DNA from: Zafaria cholistanensis
Lineage (GTDB): Bacteria; Actinomycetota; Actinomycetes; Actinomycetales; Micrococcaceae
Assembly (NCBI RefSeq): GCF_008580665.1
Contig: NZ_BKDJ01000001.1
Location: 310,001 to 374,000 of the forward strand
Direction of reading: 5' to 3'
Length of the DNA stretch: 64,000 bases
How positions within the stretch are numbered: the stretch's first letter is position 1; each line of letters begins with the position of its first letter. Of this stretch, positions 52,324 to 60,298 are shown piece after piece. The translations under genes were made by a program, and so were the position numbers. The notes under the pieces were generated by a model that saw only the letters and a program-made list of their open reading frames with translations, was not told the DNA's origin and ran no database searches.

Positions 52324-55300
52324 GGTTCCACCGCCTGGAGATCGAGGCCTTCGGGCCCTTCGCCGACCGCCAGAGCGTCGACTTCGACGAACTCTCCGCC
52401 GCGGGGCTGTTCCTGCTCAACGGGGAAACCGGCGCCGGCAAGACCAGTGTCCTGGACGCGATCTGCTTCGCCCTTTACGGCGGACTGCCCGGCGCCCGCG
52501 AGGGCTCCACCCGGCTGCGCAGCGACCATGCCGCCGCGTGTGCCGCGCCGGAGGTCCTCTGCGAGTTCAGCACCGGGGGCCGCCGCTTCGAGGTCACCCG
52601 TTCGCCGGCCTGGGACCGCCCGGCCAAGCGTGGCGGAGGAACCACCAGGCAGCAGGCCCAGAGCCGGCTCCGGGAACTGGTGCGCGGGGAGTGGGTGGAA
52701 CGGTCCACCCGCAACGACGAAGTCTCCGCCGAACTCATCGCCGTCCTGGGCATGGGCAAGGACCAGTTCACCAAGGTCGCCATGCTGCCGCAGGGCGAGT
52801 TCGCCGCGTTCCTGCGCGCCAAGGACAAGGACCGCGAGGACCTCCTCAAGCGCCTCTTCGACACCTCCACCTATGCGGCCGTCGAACGGCTGCTGGCCGT
52901 GCAGCTGGCCGAGGTCCGCGCCACCGCGGAGCAGGCCGAGCGCACGCTGGAAGCCGCCGTCGGGCAGCTGCGCGAAGACGCCGGCGCCACCTTGGGGGAG
53001 GACCCTGCCCCGGAGGACTCGGCTGCAGGGGAGTCAGCCCCGGAGGAGCCGGGCCCGGACGGGCCGGCCCGCCACCCGGCGCTGGGACTGGTGGCCTCGG
53101 TGGGGGACCGGCTGGCCCGGCGCATGGACGAGGTGCGGGAAACGGCCGGCGCGGCCGAGGCCCTGGACCGGGCGGCGCGGGCCGGCCTCGAGGCCATTCG
53201 CCAGCGGGCCGAAGACCACCGGCAGCTCGCCGAGCTCCAGGAGCGCCGGGGCCGCCACGCGGCCGCAACGGAGGAAGTCGCCGGGCTGCGGGCCCGGCTG
53301 GGGACGCACGCCCGGGCCGCCGGCGTCGTGCCGCTGGCCGAGGCGCTGGCCCGGGCCGAAGACGACGCCGGTGAGGCCGCACTGCTGCTTGAGCGCGCCG
53401 CGGCCCGCGTTGCGGCCGATGAGCCGGCGCGCGGCCACCTTGAGGCCGCGTCCCCGGACGGGACCGTCCCCGACGCCGGTGCGGTGGTCGCGGACCGGCC
53501 CGGTGCATGGGAGGAAGCCGGTGCAGGGGAGGAATCCGGGGCATCGGAGGAAGCCGGCGCGCTGGCGCTGGCTGCCTCCGTGGCGGCCCAGGCCGCCACG
53601 GAGGAGGCCGCCGTGCTTGCCGCGGCCCTGCCGGACGAGGACGCGCTCCGGGAACTTGACCTGCGGATCGCGGACGAACGGGACGGGCTGGCGGCCGGTC
53701 GGGAGGCCGTCGCCGCGGCCCGCACGGCCCGCGACGGTGCCCAGGCCGGCCTGCCCGGGCTGAGGGCCGAGGTGGACCGCCTGGTGGTGGCCGGGGCTTC
53801 CCGCGGGGCGCTGGAGGCGGCCCGCGACGCCGCCGCGGGGGTCCTGGCCGCCGTCCGCGAACGCCCCGGCGTCCAGGCGGCCGTGGCCGGTGCCGAGGAG
53901 GCGCTGCTGGCCAGCCGCAAGGACACCCTGGACCGGCGCGGGGAGCTGCTGGAAGTGGGGCGGCTGGAGCTGGCCCAGGCCGCGGCCGGACTGGCCGCCA
54001 AACTCGTGGACGGGGAACCGTGCGCGGTGTGCGGATCCGCCGAACACCCCGCCCCGGCCGGGCTGCCCGAGGGCGAAGCCGTGGGGCAGGAGGACCACGA
54101 GCGGGCCCGGCAACGCCTTGAGGCTGCCGAGGCCCGGGAAGCCCGCGACCGCGCGGCGCTCGATGCGGCGCGCGACGATCTGGCGCGGGTCCTGGCCCGC
54201 GCCGGGGACCTGCCGGAAGACGACGCCGAGGCCGCCCTGGCCGCGGCGGAGGAGGCCGCCGCGACGGCGGAGGCTGCCTCATCCGCGCTGGGTGCGGCCC
54301 GGGCCGCGCTTGCCGGGGCTGAACGGGGAGCCGAAGCCGCGGCCGAACGGGTGGCGGCCGGACAGGCTGCCATCGCGGCCGCGGAGGCAACGCTGGGGCA
54401 GTTGGAGGCACGCCGCCGCGAACTGGACGGCAAGCTTGAGGGGCTGCGCGCCGGCCATGCCAGCCTGCGCGAGCGGCATACGGCGCTGGCCGGGGCGGCC
54501 GAGGCGCTGGCGGGACTGGAAGTGGCCGCGCGCCGGCTGGGCGAGGCCCGGACGGCCGTGTCCGGCGCGCGGGCGCGCTGGTTGGAGGCGCTGGCGGAAG
54601 CCGGGTTCGGCTCCGTCGAGGACCAGCGTGCCGCCCTGCTGCCGGCGGATTTGCTGGCCCAGGCTGCCGCCAGGGTCCAGGACCACGAGGACGAAGACAT
54701 CCGCCTCGCCGCGTTGGAGGAGGCCGCACCCGTGGTTCGCGCCCGGGCGGAGGTGGCCCGGGGGGTGGGAGCCCCGTCCCAGGCCGAACTGGAGGAGGCC
54801 GCCGGGCGTGCCGCAGGGGCTGCGGAGGGGCGGGACGCCGCGCTGCGGTCACTGGCGGTGCTGGAAGCTTTCGGCACACGCTGCGCCGCGGCCTCGCGCC
54901 GCATTGCGGGACTGGTCGACGCGCAGGGGCCGGCGCTGGAACGCTACGCCACCGTGCGCTCCGTGGCCGAGCTGGTGCGCGGCGGCGGGGAGAACCAGTA
55001 CAAAATGACCCTGTCTACCTACGTCCTGGCCGCCCGGCTTGAGGCGGTTGCCGCCGCGGCCACCGAAAGGCTGCTGGTGATGACCAGCGACCGCTACGCG
55101 CTAATCCACGACGACTCCAAGAAGGGCAACAACAAGTCCGGGCTGGGCCTGCACGTCGTGGACGCCTGGACCGGGCAGCGGCGCGATACCTCGACCCTGT
55201 CCGGCGGGGAGTCCTTCATGGCCTCGTTGGCGCTCGCGCTGGGGTTGGCCGACGTCGTGCAGCAGGAATCGGGAGGCATCGACATGGAAACGCTTTTTGT

Positions 55301-55505
55301 CGATGAGGGCTTCGGTTCGCTCGACGAACGCACGCTGGAACAGGTCATGGACGCGCTCGACGGCCTGCGCCGGGGCGGGCGGGTGGTGGGGTTGGTCAGC
55401 CATGTCGCGGATATGAAGCAGCGCATCCCCGCACAGCTGCACGTGACCAAGGGCAGGGAGGGCTCGCGGCTGGGCCTGGCGCTCGATATGGCCGGGGCCT
55501 TCTGA
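52320..55505 (+). CDS. sbcC: SbcC ATPase subunit (Rad50-like)
   Basis: This 1,061-residue SMC-like ATPase is the partner of SbcD. Walker A GETGAGKTS lies at 35-43, the zinc-hook CAVC at about 567-570 at the tip of the coiled coil, the signature TLSGGESFMASLALALGLADV near 960, and Walker B LFVDEGFGSLDE near 990. The coiled-coil arms are extremely rich in Ala, Glu and Arg. In the first arm, short in-frame repeats (EEAGAGEESGASEEAGA, about 53510-53560) interrupt the heptads and may form a flexible break. Confidence 0.95.
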   Translation: MRFHRLEIEAFGPFADRQSVDFDELSAAGLFLLNGETGAGKTSVLDAICFALYGGLPGAREGSTRLRSDHAAACAAPEVLCEFSTGGRRFEVTRSPAWDRPAKRGGGTTRQQAQSRLRELVRGEWVERSTRNDEVSAELIAVLGMGKDQFTKVAMLPQGEFAAFLRAKDKDREDLLKRLFDTSTYAAVERLLAVQLAEVRATAEQAERTLEAAVGQLREDAGATLGEDPAPEDSAAGESAPEEPGPDGPARHPALGLVASVGDRLARRMDEVRETAGAAEALDRAARAGLEAIRQRAEDHRQLAELQERRGRHAAATEEVAGLRARLGTHARAAGVVPLAEALARAEDDAGEAALLLERAAARVAADEPARGHLEAASPDGTVPDAGAVVADRPGAWEEAGAGEESGASEEAGALALAASVAAQAATEEAAVLAAALPDEDALRELDLRIADERDGLAAGREAVAAARTARDGAQAGLPGLRAEVDRLVVAGASRGALEAARDAAAGVLAAVRERPGVQAAVAGAEEALLASRKDTLDRRGELLEVGRLELAQAAAGLAAKLVDGEPCAVCGSAEHPAPAGLPEGEAVGQEDHERARQRLEAAEAREARDRAALDAARDDLARVLARAGDLPEDDAEAALAAAEEAAATAEAASSALGAARAALAGAERGAEAAAERVAAGQAAIAAAEATLGQLEARRRELDGKLEGLRAGHASLRERHTALAGAAEALAGLEVAARRLGEARTAVSGARARWLEALAEAGFGSVEDQRAALLPADLLAQAAARVQDHEDEDIRLAALEEAAPVVRARAEVARGVGAPSQAELEEAAGRAAGAAEGRDAALRSLAVLEAFGTRCAAASRRIAGLVDAQGPALERYATVRSVAELVRGGGENQYKMTLSTYVLAARLEAVAAAATERLLVMTSDRYALIHDDSKKGNNKSGLGLHVVDAWTGQRRDTSTLSGGESFMASLALALGLADVVQQESGGIDMETLFVDEGFGSLDERTLEQVMDALDGLRRGGRVVGLVSHVADMKQRIPAQLHVTKGREGSRLGLALDMAGAF

Positions 55506-55574
55506 CGGAGGCGCATCCGCCGCCGATCCCGGGAGAATGTCGGGGGTGATGTGAACCAGGGGCGGATTTGTGGC

Positions 55575-55616
55575 TATGATGATGCAAGTCACACTAACTG
55601 ACCGAATGGTCGTTAG
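55575..55616 (+). promoter_or_regulatory. Promoter and TetR-type operator before the MHS transporter
   Basis: TATGAT at 55575-55580 is a good -10 box. Just downstream, CTAAC-T-GACC at 55594-55603 and GGTC-GTTAG at 55608-55616 form a palindrome around GAAT, with one unpaired T. This resembles TetR-family operators, and its position past the -10 box suits repression. Confidence 0.5.
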
Positions 55617-55655
55617 TAATGGATGCGCAGAGATGCGCCCGATAACGGAGTTCCC

Positions 55656-57020
55656 ATGGCCTCTACCATCCCCTCGGCGGGGAGGAACCGCGCGGAAGAG
55701 CGCAAGGTCCTCGCCGGCACGCTGGTCGGCACCACCATCGAGTGGTACGACTTCTTCATCTATGCGCAGGCCGCGGGCCTGGTGCTGGCCCCTCTGTTCC
55801 TGGCCCCGATGGCCGCGGAGAACCCCGGCCTGGCCCAGGTGCTTTCCTTCGCCACCATCGGCATCTCCTTCCTGTTCCGTCCGCTCGGCGCGATCGTCGC
55901 CGGCCACCTTGGGGACCGGTTCGGGCGCAAGAAGGTCCTGGTGGCGACGCTGATCCTGATGGGCGCGGCCACCTCGCTGATCGGCCTGCTGCCCACCTAC
56001 TCCCAGATCGGGGTGCTCGCGCCCATCCTGCTGATCCTGCTGCGCGTCCTGCAGGGCTTCTCCGCCGGCGGCGAGTGGGGCGGCGCGGCGCTGATGTCCG
56101 TCGAGCACGCTCCCACCAACAAGCGCGGGTTCTTCGGCGCCTTCCCGCAGATCGGGGTCCCCTGCGGCATGATCCTGGCGACCTTCACCGTCTGGCTGCT
56201 GATCACCCTGCTCGGCAACGACGCGTTCCTTGCCTGGGGCTGGCGCATCCCGTTCATCTTCTCGATCGTGCTCATCGTGGTGGGCCACATCATCCGTAAG
56301 GCCGTGGAGGAGTCCCCGGTCTTCAAGCAGATGCAGCAGCAGCACGTGGAGTCCGAGGCTCCGCTGCGCCAGCTGTTCCGCACCAACAGCAAGCAGGTTG
56401 TCCTGACCGCGCTGATCTTCCTGGCCAACAACGCCGCCGGCTACCTGCTCATCGCGTTCTTCGCCACCTACGCCTCGCGCCCTGTCGAGAAGCTGGGCCT
56501 GGGCATGGACCGCGGGACGGTGCTGCTGGCCACCACCCTGGCCTCCTTCGGCTGGCTCATCTTCACCCTTTACGGCGGCAGGCTCTCGGACCGGATCGGC
56601 CGCGTGCGCACCTTCCAGATCGGCTATCTCCTGCTGGCCCTGTGGGCTGTGCCAATGTGGTTCCTGATCGACTCCAAGAACATCCTTCTGTACTTCGTCG
56701 CGCTGTTCGTCCTCACTGTGGGCCTGGGCCTGTCTTACGGGCCGCAGGCGGCGCTCTACGCCGAGATGTTCCCGGCCCGCGTGCGCTTCTCCGGCGTCTC
56801 GATCGGCTATGCGCTGGGGGCCATCGTCGGCGGGGCTTTCGCTCCGATGATCGCTGAGCTGCTCATGAACGAGTTCAGGGTCTCGTGGAGCGTGGGCGTC
56901 TACATCGCCGTGGCCGCGGTGATCTCGCTGGTCGCCGTCTCCTTCGTGAAGGAGCCGAAGGGCGTGGACCTGCACGCCGGCGGGGAGGCCTCCACGTCCC
57001 CGCGCATCAAGGCCAGCTAG
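55656..57020 (+). CDS. MHS-family MFS transporter (metabolite:H+ symporter)
   Basis: This 454-residue protein has 12 predicted membrane segments. The start GTLVGTTIEWYDFFIYAQAAGLV and the loop GHLGDRFGRKKVLV near 85-98 place it in the metabolite:H+ symporter family, which includes shikimate (ShiA), proline/betaine (ProP) and alpha-ketoglutarate carriers. RVLQGFSAGGEWGGA near 130 is also typical. The substrate cannot be told. The ATG at 55656 has CGGAG upstream. A palindromic operator in its promoter suggests substrate-dependent control, but no regulator gene is adjacent. Confidence 0.88.
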   Translation: MASTIPSAGRNRAEERKVLAGTLVGTTIEWYDFFIYAQAAGLVLAPLFLAPMAAENPGLAQVLSFATIGISFLFRPLGAIVAGHLGDRFGRKKVLVATLILMGAATSLIGLLPTYSQIGVLAPILLILLRVLQGFSAGGEWGGAALMSVEHAPTNKRGFFGAFPQIGVPCGMILATFTVWLLITLLGNDAFLAWGWRIPFIFSIVLIVVGHIIRKAVEESPVFKQMQQQHVESEAPLRQLFRTNSKQVVLTALIFLANNAAGYLLIAFFATYASRPVEKLGLGMDRGTVLLATTLASFGWLIFTLYGGRLSDRIGRVRTFQIGYLLLALWAVPMWFLIDSKNILLYFVALFVLTVGLGLSYGPQAALYAEMFPARVRFSGVSIGYALGAIVGGAFAPMIAELLMNEFRVSWSVGVYIAVAAVISLVAVSFVKEPKGVDLHAGGEASTSPRIKAS

Positions 57021-57103
57021 GCCCGGACCCCGGGCGGGGTCCCGGTCCGTACCCGAACACCCCCGTTATGCGACCAACCCGGTAGCCGACGAGCCGCTGC
57101 CGG

Positions 57104-57155
57104 ATCCAGGGTGCGCGGATTCAGGGTGCGGACCAGGGTGCGAACCAGGGCACGG
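57104..57155. repeat. Short degenerate repeat before a terminator
   Basis: Four CCAGGGTGCG-like units with spacings of 15, 13 and 12 bp run into the left arm of the terminator. Confidence 0.5.
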
Positions 57156-57199
57156 AAGCGGCCGGCGGATTCCCACGGGAAGCCGCCGGCCGCTTCCGT
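57152..57199. terminator. Two-way terminator between transporter and hydrolase genes
   Basis: Perfect 17-bp arms at 57152-57168 and 57183-57199 enclose a 14-nt loop that can itself pair (TTCCC with GGGAA). It lies between two convergent genes. Confidence 0.8.
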
Positions 57200-57252
57200 T
57201 GTGTCCGCGGGCCAGCCCCCGTCTCCTGCCGCCGGCAGGGGCGGGGGCTGAA

Positions 57253-58074
57253 TCAGTCCTGCGCGGCGCCGAGGAAGTCGATCGCCGCCTGCTTGAAATC
57301 GCGCGAGGTCAGGGTGCTGGCGTGGTCGCGTCCGGCGATCCGCCGCTCGGCGGCCTTCGTGCCGCGCCCGGCCAGCAGCAGGGACAGCTGGGGCATGGTC
57401 TCCGCGAGGGTGTCCCGTTCCCCGGCAATGAGCAGCACCGGCATGGAGGGCGCGGTGTGGGCAGGGTCGAACGGTTCGGCCTTGATGGCCTCGACCATGC
57501 TCAGCAGGGCGAACAGGTCGTTGTCGGGGGCCAGCTGGGCCATCCGCAGCAGATCCGCCGTCGAGGCGTCCATGATCGGGGTCCCGTCGGCCAGGAAGCG
57601 CTGCGCTGCGGCCAGGTCGAAGTCCGCCAGGGGGTCGGAGCTGGCAGGGCCGCCCAGGACCATCCGGTGCACCAGTTGCGGCTGCGTGCCGCCGAATTCC
57701 CAGCCCAGGCGCGCCCCCAGCGAGTAGCCCACCACGTCCACCCCGGAGGTGGGGTCCCCATCCCGCAGCGGCCGCACATGGCAGTCCTGAAGGGTCTGCA
57801 GCAGGTCCGCACGGATCCGGCTGGGCGTGTACGCGTCCAGCTCCTCCGGGGCGGGGCTGGCCCCGTGCCCCGGCAGGTCGACGGCGATCACCCGGCGGCC
57901 GGCGTCGGTCAGCGCGCGGATCCATCCGGTGTTTTCCCAGTTCAGGGCAGTGGACGAGGCGAAGCCGTGCAGCAGCAGCACCGGGCGCAGGCCCGCGTCC
58001 CGGGCGGGCTCGTAGACCTTTACGGTCAGCGCGTTGGGGGATCCTTCGACCAGATGCTCGCGATGCGTACCCAT
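57253..58074 (-). CDS. Alpha/beta hydrolase
   Basis: This 273-residue protein has the alpha/beta-hydrolase fold. VLLLHGFASS near residue 32 supplies the oxyanion region, VVGYSLGARLGWE near 115 the nucleophilic Ser, LLIAGERDTL near 222 the acid, and AGRDHAST near 251 the catalytic His. The substrate is unknown; esterase or lactonase activity is likely. The ATG at 58074 has a TACGGT -10 box six bases upstream. It is divergent from the NAD operon, with the palindromic NrtR-type site 92 bp away. Confidence 0.85.
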   Translation of the reverse strand: MGTHREHLVEGSPNALTVKVYEPARDAGLRPVLLLHGFASSTALNWENTGWIRALTDAGRRVIAVDLPGHGASPAPEELDAYTPSRIRADLLQTLQDCHVRPLRDGDPTSGVDVVGYSLGARLGWEFGGTQPQLVHRMVLGGPASSDPLADFDLAAAQRFLADGTPIMDASTADLLRMAQLAPDNDLFALLSMVEAIKAEPFDPAHTAPSMPVLLIAGERDTLAETMPQLSLLLAGRGTKAAERRIAGRDHASTLTSRDFKQAAIDFLGAAQD

Positions 58075-58080
58075 GGGCCT

Positions 58081-58086
58081 ACCGTA
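58081..58086 (-). promoter_or_regulatory. -10 box TACGGT of the leaderless hydrolase gene
   Basis: TACGGT is followed by six bases and the ATG at 58074 on the minus strand. Confidence 0.5.
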
Positions 58087-58165
58087 TGCCGAAGCCGGGG
58101 AACGGCTCAACGGGCCCCACGGGCGGCCCGGATTGCCGGGGGATGCCGCCGGGGCCTGCCCTGAG

Positions 58166-58186
58166 TTATAGTCAGTTTGACAATAA
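58166..58186. promoter_or_regulatory. Probable NrtR operator of the NAD operon
   Basis: TTATAGTCA at 58166-58174 and TGACAATAA at 58178-58186 are inverted arms (8 of 9 pairs) around GTT. The left arm contains TATAGT, a good -10 box for the nrtR-nad operon, so a bound repressor would block it. The site lies 25 bp before the nrtR start codon. Confidence 0.7.
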
Positions 58187-58211
58187 GTGGCGGGGCGAGG
58201 GAGGAGTGGGG

Positions 58212-59030
58212 ATGGACTACGCAAACGTGGCCGAGCGGCGTGAACAGCCCCCGGCGCTGGCCGTCTCGACCGTGATCTTTGCGCTGCGTGAGGACGGGAA
58301 CGTGGGGCGCAAGACGCTCTGGCTGCCGCTGGTGCGCCGGACCCGTGAACCGTTCAAGGGACGGTGGGCGCTGCCGGGCGGGCCCCTGGGCGCCCGCCAG
58401 TCCCTGCAGGACGCCGCGGCCGCCAACCTGCTGGCCACTACGGGCCTGGTCCCGCAGTACCTCGAACAGCTCTACGCGTTCGGCGGGCTGGACCGCTCGC
58501 CCTCCCGCCGGGTCGTGTCCATCGTCTACTGGGCGCTGGTGCGCGGGGACGGACCGGCCCCCGGGGGAGCAGGCCCCGGCGGGGCGCTCCGCGAGGACCC
58601 CAACGTGGCCTGGTACCGCGCCGAAGACCCCGCTGTCCTCGCGGACCTGGCCTTCGACCACCGCCAGATCGTGGAGTACGCGCTGTGGCGCCTGCGCAAC
58701 AAGGTCGAGTACGGCTCGATCGCGCACCGGCTGCTGGGCGAGCGCTTCACGCTGGCCCAGGTGCGCGAGGTCTACGAGGCCGTCCTGGGACGGGCCCTGG
58801 ATCCGGCCAACTTCCGCCGTCAGCTGCGCGGCACCCCGGACATCGAGGCCACCGACGAGTTCCTCCAGGGGGGCAAGCACCGCCCTCCACGCCTGTACAG
58901 GTACACCGGGGACACCACCCCGGCCGCCACCGGTCCTCCCCTCCCGCAGCACCCCGCCCAGGCGGCGCCACCCCGGCAGGCATCCCACCCAGAACACCAC
59001 CCAGCACTCCACGAGACGGACACACCATGA
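58212..59030 (+). CDS. nrtR: NrtR-type Nudix regulator of NAD synthesis
   Basis: This 272-residue protein has an N-terminal Nudix-like domain (about 15-150, RWALPGGPLGARQSLQDAAAANL in place of a catalytic Nudix box) and a C-terminal winged helix (about 160-230, HRLLGERFTLAQVREVYEAVLG). That is the layout of NrtR, a repressor of NAD genes that responds to ADP-ribose. The Nudix box lacks the REXXEE glutamates, so it is a sensor and not an enzyme. It is the first gene of the nad operon and its stop overlaps nadA (ATGA). The last 40 residues are a Pro/His-rich tail. GGAGG lies seven bases before the ATG. Confidence 0.88.
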   Translation: MDYANVAERREQPPALAVSTVIFALREDGNVGRKTLWLPLVRRTREPFKGRWALPGGPLGARQSLQDAAAANLLATTGLVPQYLEQLYAFGGLDRSPSRRVVSIVYWALVRGDGPAPGGAGPGGALREDPNVAWYRAEDPAVLADLAFDHRQIVEYALWRLRNKVEYGSIAHRLLGERFTLAQVREVYEAVLGRALDPANFRRQLRGTPDIEATDEFLQGGKHRPPRLYRYTGDTTPAATGPPLPQHPAQAAPPRQASHPEHHPALHETDTP

Positions 59031-60298
59031 GCAGCGTCAACAGCACCATCCAGCGCCTGGTCCTTTCCCGGACCCCGGAATCCACCTGCGGCACGGACCT
59101 GGCCAAGGCCCCGTGGGCCTTCGACGCCGGGGCGCCCGCCTACGGCCCCGGCGCCTCCCGCTTCGACGAGGCCCCGGCCGCCACCCCGCGCCAGGGCGAA
59201 ATCCCCGCCGAGTACCGCGAGGCCTCCGACGAGGAACTTTTTGCCCGCATCCTTGCCGCCAAGGAGACCCTGGGCGAGCGCGTGGTGGTGCTGGGGCACT
59301 TCTACCAGCGCGACGAGGTGGTGCGGTTCGCCGACTTCGTGGGGGACTCCTTCCAGCTGGCTAACGCGGCCCTGACCCGGCGGGAGGCCGAATACATCGT
59401 TTTCTGCGGGGTGCACTTCATGGCCGAAACCGCCGACGTGCTCTCCCGCGACGGGCAGGCCGTGATCCTGCCCAACCTGGCCGCCGGGTGCTCCATGGCG
59501 GACATGGCCGACGAGTCCTCCGTGGAGGAGTGCTGGGAACAGCTTGAGGAGCTCTACGGCACCGAGCCCGACGCGGAAGGACGCGTCCCGGTCATCCCGG
59601 TCACCTACATGAACTGCTCCGCCGCGCTGAAGGCCTTCGTCGGCCGCCACGGAGGCATCGTGTGCACCTCCTCCAACGCGGCCACCGTGCTGGAGTGGGC
59701 CTTCCAGCGCGGCCAGAGGGTCCTCTTCTTCCCCGACCAGCACCTGGGCCGCAACACCGCCAAGGCCATGGGCATCCCGCTGGAGCAAATGCCGATGTGG
59801 ACCCCGCGCAAGGCCCTGGGCGGCAACACCGCCGAAACCCTCGAGACGGCCCGGGTGATCCTGTGGCACGGCTTCTGCTCCGTGCACAAGCGCTTCACCG
59901 TGGCCCAGATCGACAAGGCCCGCGCCGAGCACCCCGGGGTCCGGGTAATCGTGCACCCCGAGTGCCCGATGCCGGTCGTGGATGCCGCCGATGCGGCCGG
60001 CTCCACCGACTTCATCCAAAAGGCCATCGCCGCCGCCACCGAGCCGTCCACGTTCGCCATCGGCACCGAGATCAACATGGTCAACCGGCTCGCCGCCCAG
60101 TACCCCCAGCACACCATCTTCTGCCTGGACCCGGTGATCTGCCCCTGTTCGACGATGTACCGCATCCACCCGGGCTACCTGGCCTGGGTCCTGGAGGAGC
60201 TGGTGGCCGGGCGCGTTGTCAACCGCATCACCGTCGATGAGGGCGTCGCGGCCGACGCGCGCACGGCCCTCGAGCGGATGCTGGCGGCCCGGCCGTGA
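59027..60298 (+). CDS. nadA: Quinolinate synthase
   Basis: This 423-residue iron-sulfur enzyme condenses iminoaspartate with dihydroxyacetone phosphate to quinolinate. Conserved stretches are VVLGHFYQRDEVVRFADFVGDS near residue 89, FCGVHFMAETADVL, and PDQHLGRNTA. The three [4Fe-4S] cysteines are likely in AAGCSMADMAD or YMNCSA, HGFCSVHK and CPCSTM. The first 65 residues form an extension usual in actinobacterial NadA. It overlaps nrtR at its start and nadB at its end. Confidence 0.95.
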   Translation: MSSVNSTIQRLVLSRTPESTCGTDLAKAPWAFDAGAPAYGPGASRFDEAPAATPRQGEIPAEYREASDEELFARILAAKETLGERVVVLGHFYQRDEVVRFADFVGDSFQLANAALTRREAEYIVFCGVHFMAETADVLSRDGQAVILPNLAAGCSMADMADESSVEECWEQLEELYGTEPDAEGRVPVIPVTYMNCSAALKAFVGRHGGIVCTSSNAATVLEWAFQRGQRVLFFPDQHLGRNTAKAMGIPLEQMPMWTPRKALGGNTAETLETARVILWHGFCSVHKRFTVAQIDKARAEHPGVRVIVHPECPMPVVDAADAAGSTDFIQKAIAAATEPSTFAIGTEINMVNRLAAQYPQHTIFCLDPVICPCSTMYRIHPGYLAWVLEELVAGRVVNRITVDEGVAADARTALERMLAARP

